From Enterococcus ureasiticus (GTDB lineage Bacteria; Bacillota; Bacilli; Lactobacillales; Enterococcaceae), in contig NZ_MIJZ01000014.1 of the NCBI RefSeq assembly GCF_001730285.1, positions 248,001 through 312,000 of the forward strand: 64,000 bases of DNA, given 5' to 3'. The stretch's first letter is position 1, and each line of letters begins with the position of its first letter. Made by a program: the position numbers and the translations under genes. Shown piece after piece: positions 45,731-55,655 of this stretch. Below the pieces are notes generated by a model. The model worked only from the letters and a program-made list of their open reading frames with translations. It was not told where the DNA came from and searched no databases.

Positions 45731-46021
45731 CTATTTATTATGCTTGTTTCTTCTATAATTATAGGGACCATGATATTCCTGATCCGGATTTCTTTTTAAA
45801 CTAAACTTCAGCGGCACATAATCAATCCCGCCTTTTGTTAGTGGATGACACCGTAAAAACCTCGCCGTTCCCATTGTTATTCCTTTGATGCTGCCATGTG
45901 TCTGGATGGCATCGATCATATATTGTGAACACGTTGGGTGATAGCGACAACTAGCTGGAAGGCCTGGTGAAATGAAACGCTGATACCCACGAACCATTCC
46001 GATAAAAATATTTCCTGCCAT
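45731..46021 (-). CDS. yidD: Membrane protein insertion efficiency factor YidD
   Basis: This small cysteine-containing protein (96 residues) matches the YidD pattern [28 protein letters not shown] and [14 protein letters not shown]. It is an amphipathic membrane-surface protein that aids YidC. The start at 46021 (MAGNIFIG) has AGAGGGAC upstream; the longer frame to 46078 is less likely. Confidence 0.95.
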   Translation of the reverse strand: MAGNIFIGMVRGYQRFISPGLPASCRYHPTCSQYMIDAIQTHGSIKGITMGTARFLRCHPLTKGGIDYVPLKFSLKRNPDQEYHGPYNYRRNKHNK

Positions 46022-46230
46022 TTCGTCCCTCTTTTCTCTATCCGAAAAAACTATACCTTGTTTTGTAATCGAATGCAAGCTTACAAATTGAAAGTAAAAC
46101 TATTTTTATAAAAATTAGTAACAGTTGAAAAAGAAAACTATTCAAATTTCTAAAAGGGTGCTAAACTAGAGAAAAGAGGTTGTACAACACGACTTCTACT
46201 CAATCTAAAACGAAATGGAGCATGTAAACG

Positions 46231-46380
46231 ATGGGCTTAAAATTTGAAAGTACAAATGACTTAGATAAATTATTCGATTCTTTTGCGTTAGATCCTAAAA
46301 AAGTAGAAATGCCAAAAGAAGAACTAGAAAAACAGGCAGAAAAAGCGCAACAAAAAGAAAAGAAGAAAAAAGAAAAATAA
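46231..46380 (+). CDS. Small conserved protein, SPJ_0845-like
   Basis: This 49-residue ORF, too short for routine gene calls, starts at 46231 after TGGAG and reads MGLKFESTNDLDKLFDSFALDP followed by a Lys/Glu/Gln-rich tail. I recall a streptococcal family of similar short proteins (SPJ_0845) with the same opening. It is followed at once by a strong terminator. It is probably a real gene with unknown function. Confidence 0.65.
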   Translation: MGLKFESTNDLDKLFDSFALDPKKVEMPKEELEKQAEKAQQKEKKKKEK

Positions 46381-46427
46381 AAAAATAGCTTTGACACTTC
46401 TAGAAAGGTGTCAAAGCTATTTTTTTA
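46381..46427. terminator. Bidirectional terminator
   Basis: AATAGCTTTGACAC and GTGTCAAAGCTATT form a perfect stem flanked by A and T runs, between the small plus-strand gene and engB. Confidence 0.88.
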
Positions 46428-47009
46428 TTATAAATACTTCTCAATGGCTTGCCATGCTTCTTCTTTTCCTTCTTTTGTTTGTGAAGAAAAAAGAAGGAAG
46501 TCGTCTGATTTATCAAAATTCAGCGCTTTTTTGATGATACTTTCATGTTTGTTCCATTTACCACGAGGGATTTTATCTTTTTTGGTTGCAACAACAATTA
46601 CTGGAATTTCATAGTATTTTAAAAACTCATACATTTGAATATCTTCTTGTGTCGGTGCGTGACGTAAATCTACCAACGAAACGACAGCTTTTAATTGTTC
46701 CCTTGTCGTCATATAGGTTTCAATCATCTCGCCCCATTTAGCCCGTTCCGTTTTTGAAACTTTTGCATATCCATATCCAGGAACATCGACAAAATGCAAC
46801 GCATCTTCAATCAGGTAAAAATTCAGAGTTTGCGTCTTTCCAGGTTTGCCAGACGTTCTAGCCAGATTTTTACGATTAATCAATGTATTGATAAATGATG
46901 ATTTACCAACGTTTGAACGACCTGCTAAAGCAATTTCAGGAAGCTCGGTCTCAGGATATTGTTTTGGTGAAACAGCACTAATAATAATTTCTGCGTTATG
47001 AACATTCAT
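46428..47009 (-). CDS. engB: Ribosome biogenesis GTPase EngB/YsxC
   Basis: This TrmE-Era-like GTPase of 193 residues has G1 [10 protein letters not shown]3 DVPGYG and G4 TKKDK. YsxC is needed for 50S subunit assembly. It follows clpX in the same direction, as in many Firmicutes, but a terminator and a repeat-like hairpin separate them. Confidence 0.97.
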   Translation of the reverse strand: MNVHNAEIIISAVSPKQYPETELPEIALAGRSNVGKSSFINTLINRKNLARTSGKPGKTQTLNFYLIEDALHFVDVPGYGYAKVSKTERAKWGEMIETYMTTREQLKAVVSLVDLRHAPTQEDIQMYEFLKYYEIPVIVVATKKDKIPRGKWNKHESIIKKALNFDKSDDFLLFSSQTKEGKEEAWQAIEKYL

Positions 47010-47028
47010 TTTACTAACCTCCTAAGTT

Positions 47029-47160
47029 TAACAGCTGAACAAGCTCATTCAGCCACAACAGGAAAACGTGACTGAGACCTTCAATCCTTAGAGCTTTAGC
47101 TCTTAGGAATTGATGCGATCGAAGCCGAGCCTAGTGGCTAGCCCGAACAACTAGATACCT
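47029..47160 (-). repeat. Divergent hairpin repeat (engB leader)
   Basis: This region shares GGGCTAGCCAC/GTGGCT and TTTTCCTGTTG-like arms with copies A, B and D, but has a different inner stem: CAATTCCTAAGAGCT faces AGCTCTAAGGATTG in an almost perfect hairpin (47081-47112). It ends about 15 bp before the engB SD, so it also lies in a leader. Membership of the same family is less certain. Confidence 0.55.
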
Positions 47161-47178
47161 TTATTTCATAAAATCAGT

Positions 47179-47207
47179 AAAAAAGTAGAGACGCATCTCT
47201 ACTTTTT
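47179..47207 (-). terminator. Terminator of clpX
   Basis: AAAAAGTAGAGA and TCTCTACTTTTT form a perfect stem followed by a T-run on the minus strand. Confidence 0.85.
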
Positions 47208-47219
47208 AGTCTTTTAAAA

Positions 47220-48473
47220 TTAACCAGCTTTTTTGTCTTTTTTATTATAAACGATTGCTGGTTTGCCAGTTCCTTCAACAGCCATTTCTGTAATGATGAC
47301 TTTTTCGATCGTGTTATCTGATGGCACATCAAACATAACATCCATCATGATTTCTTCAATGATCGAACGTAACCCACGAGCTCCAGTATTACGCTCGATT
47401 GCTTTATTGGCGATTGCACGCAATGCTTCTGGCTCAAATTCTAATTCTGTATCATCTAAAGATAATAGTTTTTGGTATTGTTTCACTAATGCATTTTTTG
47501 GTTCAGTCAAGATACGAACCAAATCATCTGTCGTCAACTTCTCTAAAGCCGCTGTGACTGGTAAGCGCCCAATAAACTCAGGAATCAAACCGAATTTCAA
47601 TAAATCTTCCGGAATAATTTGCTGCATAACGCTTTCGTCTTCATTCAGCTTGCTATTTTTCGTACCGAAACCGATTGTTTTTTCGCCTAAGCGATTTTTG
47701 ACAATATTCTCGATACCATCGAAAGCTCCGCCGACAATAAATAAGACATTGGTTGTGTCGATTTGGATAAATTCTTGATGAGGATGTTTGCGTCCGCCCT
47801 GCGGTGGCACGCTGGCAACTGTTCCTTCCAAGATTTTAAGCAAGGCTTGTTGAACCCCTTCACCAGACACATCTCTTGTGATCGATACATTTTCGCTCTT
47901 GCGGGCGATTTTGTCGATCTCATCGATGTAGATGATCCCTTTTTCTGCACGTTCTACGTTAAAATCAGCAGATTGTAATAGCTTCAATAGAATATTCTCT
48001 ACATCTTCTCCCACATATCCTGCTTCTGTTAAACTCGTCGCATCTGCAATCGCAAATGGTACATTCAATGTTTTAGCTAATGTTTGAGCTAAAAATGTTT
48101 TCCCAGAACCCGTTGATCCAATTAAACAAATATTGCTCTTTTGTAGTTCCACTTCTTCAGAGCTTGAATTTTCTGATTGATTTACACGTTTATAGTGATT
48201 ATAGACCGCAACTGCTAATGAGCGCTTAGCCTGATCTTGTCCAATTACATATTCGTTTAAGGCTTCCAAAATTTCTTGGGGTTTTGGGACATCCGTTAGT
48301 TCACGTACGGCTTCGTCGTAAAATTCTTCATCAATAATCTCTTTACATAAGTCGATACATTCATTACAAATATAGACACCCGGTCCAGCAACGATTTTTT
48401 TCACTTCTTCTTGTGTTTTACCACAGAATGAACAGCGAACTGCACCATTGTTGCTATTTGTGTTATCGTACAT
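47220..48473 (-). CDS. clpX: ATP-dependent Clp protease ATP-binding subunit ClpX
   Basis: This 417-residue AAA+ unfoldase has the N-terminal zinc domain (CSFCGK...CNECIDLC), Walker A GSTGSGKT, Walker B YIDEIDKI and the IGF loop ([10 protein letters not shown]) that docks on ClpP. The start at 48473 ([10 protein letters not shown]) follows GAGGGGTGA; a longer frame to 48533 has no SD. It unfolds substrates for ClpP. Confidence 0.97.
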   Translation of the reverse strand: MYDNTNSNNGAVRCSFCGKTQEEVKKIVAGPGVYICNECIDLCKEIIDEEFYDEAVRELTDVPKPQEILEALNEYVIGQDQAKRSLAVAVYNHYKRVNQSENSSSEEVELQKSNICLIGSTGSGKTFLAQTLAKTLNVPFAIADATSLTEAGYVGEDVENILLKLLQSADFNVERAEKGIIYIDEIDKIARKSENVSITRDVSGEGVQQALLKILEGTVASVPPQGGRKHPHQEFIQIDTTNVLFIVGGAFDGIENIVKNRLGEKTIGFGTKNSKLNEDESVMQQIIPEDLLKFGLIPEFIGRLPVTAALEKLTTDDLVRILTEPKNALVKQYQKLLSLDDTELEFEPEALRAIANKAIERNTGARGLRSIIEEIMMDVMFDVPSDNTIEKVIITEMAVEGTGKPAIVYNKKDKKAG

Positions 48474-48662
48474 GCGTGTCACCCCTCTAAAATTAAAAAT
48501 GACTGTCGTTACAGTCTTAAGATATGATAGCATAAATCAAGTGAAAATGCGAACATTGGATTTGAAAAGATTTGATAATTAAATGAATTCTTATGGTATA
48601 CTAAAAGATGAAAATCAATTGCTGCTTCTTTGAAATCAGCAGTAAAAAATGGAGGGAATTTC

Positions 48663-49691
48663 ATGCTGGAACAAATTTTATTAGGGACTTATACACGTAG
48701 AGAAAGTAAAGGAATTTATCAGATTACACTAGATACTGAGAAAGAAACACTTTCAGATGCAACTTTATTAGTAGAAGAAACTAGCCCGACATACTTAGCA
48801 ATCGATCAAAAAGGTGACTTATTCAACGTTACCTCTGTTGATGGTGAAGGTGGCATGGCTGCTTACAAAAACAACGACGGACACTTTGATTTGATCAATA
48901 AAGTAACCGAAGCTGGCGCTCCTCCATGTTATGTAGCGATTGACGAAGAAAAACAACTGGTTTTTGGTGCGAATTATCATCAAGGAATCGTTCATGTTTA
49001 TCGAATTTTAGCTGATGGACATTTAGAAGATACAGATAAGATCGTACATGATGAAGCAACTGGTCCTCATGAAAATCAAGACAACGCGCATGTTCATTAC
49101 ACAGATTTAACTCCAGATCGCCGTTTAGCGGTTTGTGATCTTGGGACGGATCGAGTTTATACGTATGATGTTAGCAGAGATGGTAAATTATCTGAGGTTG
49201 CTCAATATGTTGCAGAACCAGGAACTGGTCCTCGTCATTTAGTTTTCCATCCCAATAATCAATTTGCTTATCTGTTTGGTGAATTAGACAGTACAGTGAC
49301 GGTTTTAGCTTATAATGCAGCCGACGGTTCATTTGAACAAGTTCAAAAAGTATCGACTTTACCTGATGGATTTAATGAATTCAACGGTGGTGCCGCAATT
49401 CGAATTTCAGCTGATGGTCGTTTTGTCTACGCATCAAACCGTGGTCATGATTCGATTGCTGTTTTTGCGACAGCGGATGATGGCAGTAAAGTAGAACGTG
49501 TGCAATTGATTTCTACAGAAGGTGAAATCCCAAGAGATTTTGATTTGGATCCAACTGGGAAATTTGTAGTTGCAGCGAATCAAAATACAGATAACCTCAC
49601 TCTTTATCGTCGTAATGAAGAAACTGGACTTTTAGAAATGATCCAAAAAGATGTTTATGCGCCAGAGTGTGTATGTGTTTATTTTAAATAA
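48663..49691 (+). CDS. Lactonase family protein (6-phosphogluconolactonase type)
   Basis: The start at 48663 (MLEQILLGTYTRRESKGI) follows GGAGG and gives 342 residues. The seven-bladed propeller shows YTRRESKGIYQI, GAPPCYVAID, HYTDLTPDRRLAVCDLGTDRVYTYD, GPRHLVFHP and YASNRGHDSIAVF, typical of YkgB/Pgl-like lactonases. Members hydrolyse 6-phosphogluconolactone; this activity is inferred from the family. It is monocistronic and divergent from clpX. Confidence 0.9.
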   Translation: MLEQILLGTYTRRESKGIYQITLDTEKETLSDATLLVEETSPTYLAIDQKGDLFNVTSVDGEGGMAAYKNNDGHFDLINKVTEAGAPPCYVAIDEEKQLVFGANYHQGIVHVYRILADGHLEDTDKIVHDEATGPHENQDNAHVHYTDLTPDRRLAVCDLGTDRVYTYDVSRDGKLSEVAQYVAEPGTGPRHLVFHPNNQFAYLFGELDSTVTVLAYNAADGSFEQVQKVSTLPDGFNEFNGGAAIRISADGRFVYASNRGHDSIAVFATADDGSKVERVQLISTEGEIPRDFDLDPTGKFVVAANQNTDNLTLYRRNEETGLLEMIQKDVYAPECVCVYFK

Positions 49692-49714
49692 GGTTAATAG
49701 AGCTTCAAATAAGT

Positions 49715-49778
49715 AAAAAATACTATGATTAACAGCTGGAATTTTGTAAAATTCTTTCTGATAGTCATAGTATTTTTC
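49715..49778. terminator. Bidirectional terminator
   Basis: AAAAAATACTATGA and TCATAGTATTTTT pair across a long loop between the convergent lactonase and RpiR-type genes. Confidence 0.65.
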
Positions 49779-49795
49779 TTTAAATAAATGGGGAC

Positions 49796-50647
49796 CTAAT
49801 TTTCATATTTCTTAACTTCATCCTTAGACTCTTGAATTATCTCAAAAGTTCGATCAAAATTCCTAGAAGCATACGCATAAAACAATACATCCACGACAAT
49901 AAATTGATCATGTAATGACGTAGTTGCTGCACTTCTAAGCACAGCCTCATTGGAACGTACGGTCTGAAGCGAGTATTCAGCTTGATTCGTCAATGTGTTA
50001 TTCCCAAACTGAGACAACCCAATCGTTTTTAATTGATGTTTTTTGGCTACATCAAGCAAGCGCAGCACTTCCTTTGTCTCTCCTGAATGGGAAACACAGA
50101 AAAACACTGCATCTTTGGGCGCTGAGACTAAGATTGTTACCAAAACATGAGAGTCTTGTACACAAACGACTGTTTTACCGATTCGATTCCATTTTTGAGC
50201 AATATTTTCTGCTACTAAATACGATGCCCCAATCCCAAACACATAAATGATCGGCGCTTTGACTAATAAATCAACGATTGTTTCTACTCGTTGCTCATTT
50301 AATAAAGCCACTGTTTCCTGCATGGATTGGTAAGCATTACCTAATAGCTTTGACTTGATTTCATTTACTGATTCATTGGCGGTAATATCTGAATAGCCTT
50401 CATAAACTGGCATTTCAATTTCCGCCGACAAACGAATTTTTAATTGAGTAAAACTGGGAACATCAATCTTTTTGCAAAAACGAATCACTGATGCTGGACT
50501 GGTTCCAGCCTCTGCTGACAATTCAGATGCTGTCATTTCGATTACCTTTGATGGGTTATCCAGAATCGCTTTACCGATTTTCCGTTCAGAATTCGGCATT
50601 ACGTCCAACATACTGATGATTCTTCCCTGAATATTTTCACCGCTCAT
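49796..50647 (-). CDS. RpiR/MurR-family transcriptional regulator
   Basis: This 283-residue protein has an N-terminal RpiR helix-turn-helix (MTASELSAEAGTSPASVIRFCKKIDVPSFTQLK) and a C-terminal SIS domain (YVFGIGASYLVAENIAQKWNRIG) that binds phosphosugars. It is the last gene of the peptidoglycan-sugar operon, so the inducer is probably MurNAc-6-phosphate or GlcNAc-6-phosphate. Dyads in the murQ/GHL10 promoter region are likely targets. Equivalent genes are called murR or mupR elsewhere. Confidence 0.92.
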   Translation of the reverse strand: MSGENIQGRIISMLDVMPNSERKIGKAILDNPSKVIEMTASELSAEAGTSPASVIRFCKKIDVPSFTQLKIRLSAEIEMPVYEGYSDITANESVNEIKSKLLGNAYQSMQETVALLNEQRVETIVDLLVKAPIIYVFGIGASYLVAENIAQKWNRIGKTVVCVQDSHVLVTILVSAPKDAVFFCVSHSGETKEVLRLLDVAKKHQLKTIGLSQFGNNTLTNQAEYSLQTVRSNEAVLRSAATTSLHDQFIVVDVLFYAYASRNFDRTFEIIQESKDEVKKYEN

Positions 50648-50740
50648 TTGTTCCAGCTCCTCTTTTTCACTTCAATCTTCATTGCTAATATGTAAGACAA
50701 GAGCGCAAAAAATTCACGCGCCCTCATCAGATGACTACTA

Positions 50741-51868
50741 TTAATAATAAGTAATACTACCTAAAGGTACTGCTCTTTTAGCCCCAGTGGCACTTGGGAC
50801 ATTGCCATTGCTATGTTGTAACGTTTGATTAGCTAAAACAGCCATAGCGATTGCTTCTTTTGCTTCTGATGAAAAGCCGATCTCTTCTTGGATCAATACC
50901 TCTACTTCTGGTAATGCTTGTTTGATCATTGAGACAAGCGTTGGATTATAGCTGCCGCCACCACCAATAATCAATTCTGTCTTTCCTTGAATAAAAGGTT
51001 GAACAGATAATGCGATCGATTTAGCTGTAAACATCGTTGCTGTTGCAATCATATCAGCTGGAGCCAATGGCCAGTTTTGAATCAATTGTTGGGTAAATTG
51101 TTTGCCAAAATCTTCTCTTCCAGTTGTTTTTGGATAAGGCTTTTTGATGTATGGATGAGCCATCAATTCTTGAAGCAACTCCGGATTCACTGTTCCTTGT
51201 TTCCCATATACTCCATTTTTATCATACTCTATATCAAAAAAATGTAAACACAACTCATTCATAATAACATTTCCAGGACCTGTGTCAAATGCTATCAAAT
51301 CTTCTTGTTGAGCCGCTTTAGGAATCACGGTCAAATTACCGATTCCACCAATATTTTGTAAAATACGAGTAGCCTCATCACTTCTGTATAACACATATTC
51401 CGAATAAGGAACGATCGGTGCCCCCTGACCACCAACAGCCATATCGCGTTCTCTAAAGTTTGATACAACTGTCGTTTGAGTCCGTTCACAAATAATTGCC
51501 GGGTCTCCTATTTGGAATGTTGATGCACGTAATTGTTCACGTGCAAACGGAATATGAAATAGTGTTTGTCCATGGCTACCGATAAATGCTAGTTGTTCTA
51601 GAGAAATATCAGCTTGCTCACACACAGCTAAAACGGCTTGTGCAAATTGTTCTCCTAGTTCAAAATTCAACGAACAAATTTTCTCCACATTCGATTCTTC
51701 AAGTGAAAGCGCATCTCTAATATGACTTAAAAGGTCTGCTGCAAATGGTAACGTTAAAAATTCAATTAATTTTACCGACGTTTGTTCTTCTTTACCAGAA
51801 ATTTCGACTAAGGCGGCATCAATTCCATCCAAAGAAGTTCCAGACATTAGTCCCACTGCGTATACCAT
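50741..51868 (-). CDS. anmK: Anhydro-N-acetylmuramic acid kinase
   Basis: AnmK converts 1,6-anhydro-MurNAc to MurNAc-6-phosphate. The ATP-binding motif GLMSGTSLDGIDAAL and the sugar region FDTGPGNVIMNEL are present. I start at the ATG at 51868 (MVYAVGLMSG), 375 residues; a GTG at 51883 is possible since the SD AAAGGA lies just ahead of it. Together with murQ this allows recycling of cell-wall sugars. Confidence 0.94.
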   Translation of the reverse strand: MVYAVGLMSGTSLDGIDAALVEISGKEEQTSVKLIEFLTLPFAADLLSHIRDALSLEESNVEKICSLNFELGEQFAQAVLAVCEQADISLEQLAFIGSHGQTLFHIPFAREQLRASTFQIGDPAIICERTQTTVVSNFRERDMAVGGQGAPIVPYSEYVLYRSDEATRILQNIGGIGNLTVIPKAAQQEDLIAFDTGPGNVIMNELCLHFFDIEYDKNGVYGKQGTVNPELLQELMAHPYIKKPYPKTTGREDFGKQFTQQLIQNWPLAPADMIATATMFTAKSIALSVQPFIQGKTELIIGGGGSYNPTLVSMIKQALPEVEVLIQEEIGFSSEAKEAIAMAVLANQTLQHSNGNVPSATGAKRAVPLGSITYY

Positions 51869-51918
51869 GTTTTTTTCCCACACTTTCCTTTAAATACTCT
51901 AAACTAGCTCATTTGTCC

Positions 51919-53007
51919 TTATTTTACTTCATTAAATGCAAACTTTTGCCATGGTCTTAGATATGGCAATAAAATTTGATCAGCTTCAGAAATTTTTCCA
52001 ACTACATTTGATTTTCCAGAGTTTTCCATTGGCAATAAAGCTACTTGTAACTCACCTGCATAGTGCGCATATAAAGAAGTCTCAACGATAATATCACCTG
52101 TCGCCATATCAACTGTATTAAATGGTTCAAACTTATGTCCTTTGTATTTTACACGACTTTGTGTTGAACGAACCACGTAATCGGAAATATCACCACGATT
52201 AAAATGGAATTCCTCTAAAATGATTTTACGCTCTAGCTCAGGTGTTTTATCTTCAATCACACAATCAAATGTCAATTTGTAAGGATCGATCTCACTCAAC
52301 GCTTTTAACTCTGCTTCTGATGCAAATGCATTGGCGATGATTACATCATCCACTAAATCAGTTGCCCATAAGTGTTTTGCTTGGGTCGTAATTGGCCATT
52401 CGCGATGCATTTCTAAAGTACACAACCCTTCTTCAACTGGCCATGGGCCAATTGTCGCAGATGGTGAATTCACAAATGCCGCTGTATGTATCCCATTTTC
52501 TTTATAAACTTTTGTTGTTTCAATAAAATGGTCATAGCTCAAGCCTGTATAACGATGAGGGTAAAAATTATGACAGCCTAATAGTTGATCGGCATTGGCT
52601 TGATAGCTTAAAATATTTTCCAAATAACGTGTACCAGAGCTGATATTCAATTCAATCATTAACCCCTGTGGATTAAATGTCATAATAGATTCTTCGTTAC
52701 CAGTGAATCCCAAATCTAAACGAATCCCATCAGCGCCAATTTCTTTGAAAAATGATAAATCATTGTAACTGATTTCTAACTCACCAAAAACTTTTGGACT
52801 AACATCAGCGATAACTTCCATCCCTAAAGATGTCGCATAATGAATCGTCTCGGTAAAATCTTTCACGATTTTATCTTTGCCTTCTTCTACTGACAACAAA
52901 CAAGTAAACACCCGTTTGAAATTATATTTTGCTGCTAAGTCCATATATTCTTTGATTTCAGCCACACTACTGTGATTTGGATAAACAGAAATACCTAATC
53001 TTCTCAT
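51919..53007 (-). CDS. mupG: 6-phospho-N-acetylmuramidase-like protein MupG (DUF871)
   Basis: This 362-residue DUF871 protein has a TIM-barrel N-terminal domain (MRRLGISVYPNHSSVAEIKEYMD) and a C-terminal small domain (LRPWQKFAFNE). In Staphylococcus aureus MupG hydrolyses MurNAc-6-P-GlcNAc from the wall. Its gene overlaps the upstream BadF-type kinase by 4 bp. In this operon it would cut the phosphorylated disaccharide delivered by the PTS IIC. Confidence 0.9.
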   Translation of the reverse strand: MRRLGISVYPNHSSVAEIKEYMDLAAKYNFKRVFTCLLSVEEGKDKIVKDFTETIHYATSLGMEVIADVSPKVFGELEISYNDLSFFKEIGADGIRLDLGFTGNEESIMTFNPQGLMIELNISSGTRYLENILSYQANADQLLGCHNFYPHRYTGLSYDHFIETTKVYKENGIHTAAFVNSPSATIGPWPVEEGLCTLEMHREWPITTQAKHLWATDLVDDVIIANAFASEAELKALSEIDPYKLTFDCVIEDKTPELERKIILEEFHFNRGDISDYVVRSTQSRVKYKGHKFEPFNTVDMATGDIIVETSLYAHYAGELQVALLPMENSGKSNVVGKISEADQILLPYLRPWQKFAFNEVK

Positions 53008-53906
53008 TTTTCTTCCGCTCCATTCTTTTGATAAAAATAATATGCGCCTTTTGCGCTAGAACTTTCCTTTTGGACATATTCAGGTTCAAATGAACAGTTC
53101 TTTAAATATGCAAAAAAGGCCTGACGTACAAGTTCATTGTTTTCAACGACACTACCGTTCAACCCAATTTTTACTAGCTGATTCTCTAATTTCATTTTGG
53201 TAATAAGTTTTTCTACTTCCTCACCGAGTTTCATTCCTGCTTTAGTTAAAATAGCCGCAGCTGTGGGGTCTTTGTGCGCTAGTTCAGCTACTTCTTTCGC
53301 AAGTGCTGCGATTTGGTCTTTGGTCAATTGATAGGCCTTTTTTACTAACTCTAAAGTGGTCGTTAGATTAAAATAGCTGAATAACCTTTCTGTTAATAGA
53401 CTGTATTTACTCTGTGTATCATACTCGGCTAATGCTTGTTGAATCGCTAGTTTCCCAATATAATAACCGCTACCTTCATCGCCAAATAAATGTCCCCAGC
53501 CACCTACTCGATACCACTCATTTTGCTTCATCCCTAAACAAATCGAACCCGTTCCTGCTATCACCAAAACACCCGCTTCGCCTTGAAGTAATGCGTAATG
53601 AGCCAATTGCCCATCATTCAATAAAACAAGCGGCACTTGAAAATAAGCAAGTTCCTTCATTAAAACTTCTTTTAGCCCACCACTATCAATACCAGCTAAC
53701 CCTAAAACTAATAGCTGGCAATCTGCAACTTGTCGGTCAGTCAAAACCATTTGAATCGCTGCTTTGATATTTGCTAAACCTTGATCGTAATCTACTAGCA
53801 TATTCCCAAACCCAGTAACGACACGTTGTTGTTCTTTACCGGATAAATCATAGACGATCGCTTCTGTTTTTGTACCTCCGCTATCAATGCCAATCATATA
53901 CTTCAT
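53004..53906 (-). CDS. N-acetylglucosamine/MurNAc kinase, BadF/BcrA family (MurK-like)
   Basis: This 300-residue ASKHA kinase shows YMIGIDSGGTKTEAIVYDL, the adenosine loop AGTGSICLG and GGWGHLFGDEGSGYYIG, the profile of NagK- and MurK-type amino-sugar kinases. In the operon it would phosphorylate GlcNAc (and possibly MurNAc) released by MupG. It overlaps mupG by 4 bp. Substrate assignment rests on context. Confidence 0.9.
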   Translation of the reverse strand: MKYMIGIDSGGTKTEAIVYDLSGKEQQRVVTGFGNMLVDYDQGLANIKAAIQMVLTDRQVADCQLLVLGLAGIDSGGLKEVLMKELAYFQVPLVLLNDGQLAHYALLQGEAGVLVIAGTGSICLGMKQNEWYRVGGWGHLFGDEGSGYYIGKLAIQQALAEYDTQSKYSLLTERLFSYFNLTTTLELVKKAYQLTKDQIAALAKEVAELAHKDPTAAAILTKAGMKLGEEVEKLITKMKLENQLVKIGLNGSVVENNELVRQAFFAYLKNCSFEPEYVQKESSSAKGAYYFYQKNGAEEK

Positions 53907-53917
53907 TATTTACTCCG

Positions 53918-54211
53918 CTACTTTCTTTTGGTTTGAGTTTTAACGATTCCTTTGTATTCGTTGCGTTCCAGTAAACCACGTGTTGTTTCAAAAAAGACGA
54001 CAGCAAGAATCCCACTTAAGAAATAAAGGACGAATTTTATTTCATTGGGCAATTGTGGAAAGACCATACTTGGCACTAAAATGATTAGAAAAACGAGTAG
54101 TCCAGTAATCCAACGATTTGGTAACCAATTGTTCTTTTCTAATAAATGAGTGATGCCTACACCCAGCAGAACGAATCCAATGATTCCTGCAATTAAAATT
54201 AGTTTTAACAT
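53918..54211 (-). CDS. Small membrane protein of the peptidoglycan-sugar operon
   Basis: This 97-residue protein has three predicted helices (LILIAGIIGFVLLGVGITHLL, WITGLLVFLIILVPSMVF, IKFVLYFLSGILAVVFFET) and a basic C-terminus. No domain is recognised. It sits 12 bp before the kinase gene and after the PTS IIC, so it is part of the operon; a helper for the transporter is possible but unsupported. Confidence 0.8.
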   Translation of the reverse strand: MLKLILIAGIIGFVLLGVGITHLLEKNNWLPNRWITGLLVFLIILVPSMVFPQLPNEIKFVLYFLSGILAVVFFETTRGLLERNEYKGIVKTQTKRK

Positions 54212-54247
54212 GAGTTTCTCCTTTCATTATCTAAAAATGAATGAAGC

Positions 54248-54284
54248 TGGAACAAACAGTTAATACCTGTATTGTTCCAACTAT
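54248..54284 (-). terminator. Intercistronic hairpin after PTS IIC
   Basis: TTGGAACAATACAG pairs with CTGTTTGTTCCA. The minus strand lacks a proper T-run afterwards, so it may stabilise or attenuate rather than terminate. Confidence 0.4.
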
Positions 54285-54295
54285 TTTTTTACTAT

Positions 54296-55618
54296 TTAAG
54301 CTGTTTGAGTATTTTGTGCCGCTTCTGATGCTTCATTTTCTTTTTCTTCAGCTAACATTTGTTTATCATACATTTGAACGAATGGTAAGTAAATAGCCAT
54401 CGCAACTAAGATATTGACTACAACTAAAACAACCATACGCCAGTCATTTCCTGAAGATAAATACGCTCCAACTGGTGCTGGCAACGTCCATGCTTGATTA
54501 CTTATAAATCCGTTAACTATACCATATTTCAGAGCAAAATAACTGATTGTTGTTGTTACTAATGGTGCCACGATAAATGGTAAAGCTAAGATTGGGTTCA
54601 TAATGATCGGAACCCCAAAAATCAACATTTCATTGATATTGAAGAATCCAGGAATTAGTGAGAAACGACCCACTTGTTTCAAGAATTTTGAGCGACAGAA
54701 TAATAACAAGATACATAGTGAAATAGAAACACCAGCCCCACCGATCGTTACAGTCCATTGATAGAACTGTTCAGGCGCGATATATGGTAATTCTGTAATT
54801 GGTGTTCCAGAAGCAAAGGCATCCGCATTTCCATCTAACATGACTAACCATAATGGACGAACAAGTGAACCGATGATACTCATACCGTGAACACCAGCTG
54901 CCCATAATAAATGGATAAAGAACATTGGTAGTAATACACCCAACAAGTTGTTCCCCATAATATCAACTAGCGGTGCAAATAAATCCATCAAGAATTTATT
55001 AACATCAAAACCAACTAATACACGAAGAATCCAAACAAGTGTAATAATCACAAATCCTGGGATCAACGCTTCAAAACTTCTTGCCACTGCAGGAGGTACT
55101 TGTTCCGGCATGCGGATCGTGATGTTGTGTTTTGTAAAAAGACGATATAATTCACTGGCAAAAATTGCAGCAATAATAGCAGAGAACATACCTGATCCAC
55201 CAAGATAATCCATTGGCATTACCCAAGCCAAACCTACCCCTTGACCTTCTGGTAGTAAAGCATCAACATTTTGGGGAATGGTCAGCATCAAAAATGTTGC
55301 TAATGATAGCATCCCACCAGTAATTCCATCTAATTTATACGACTTAGTTAAGTTATAACCAATACTGAATGAGCCATAAATCCCCAATAGACCCATTGTA
55401 ATTCTAAATGGAATCACTAAATCTGCTTTATAAGGCATGATAAACTCTTCAAATCCCGGTATCGGTAAATTAGAAATCGTTAAAAATAATGTTCCAATCA
55501 TGATTAGTGATAGTGTAGAAATAACCCCGTTACGAATTGCTTTCATGTGACGTTGTTCTGCAAATTTTGCCATTGGCGGCATTAATTTTTCTTCGATCCA
55601 ATTTAGTACTTTTTGCAT
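54296..55618 (-). CDS. PTS EIIC component, lactose/cellobiose superfamily
   Basis: This 440-residue permease has about ten helices and conserved CelB-type segments (GLLGIYGSFSIGYNLTKSYKLDG, IHLLWAAGVHG, INEMLIFGVPIIMNP). It lacks fused IIA or IIB domains, and none is adjacent. Being between murQ and the amino-sugar kinase it probably imports a peptidoglycan-derived amino sugar or GlcNAc-MurNAc disaccharide as a 6-phosphate. IIA and IIB must come from other loci. Confidence 0.92.
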   Translation of the reverse strand: MQKVLNWIEEKLMPPMAKFAEQRHMKAIRNGVISTLSLIMIGTLFLTISNLPIPGFEEFIMPYKADLVIPFRITMGLLGIYGSFSIGYNLTKSYKLDGITGGMLSLATFLMLTIPQNVDALLPEGQGVGLAWVMPMDYLGGSGMFSAIIAAIFASELYRLFTKHNITIRMPEQVPPAVARSFEALIPGFVIITLVWILRVLVGFDVNKFLMDLFAPLVDIMGNNLLGVLLPMFFIHLLWAAGVHGMSIIGSLVRPLWLVMLDGNADAFASGTPITELPYIAPEQFYQWTVTIGGAGVSISLCILLLFCRSKFLKQVGRFSLIPGFFNINEMLIFGVPIIMNPILALPFIVAPLVTTTISYFALKYGIVNGFISNQAWTLPAPVGAYLSSGNDWRMVVLVVVNILVAMAIYLPFVQMYDKQMLAEEKENEASEAAQNTQTA

Positions 55619-55655
55619 TGATTTTCATCCCCTTAAATGTTTGTTCATTCCCAAC

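Noticed and set aside
46200-46397. 65-aa minus-strand ORF opposite the small gene at 46231-46380
   Set aside because: Its Ser/Phe-rich sequence is the complement of a Lys/Glu-rich plus-strand gene that has its own SD and terminator.
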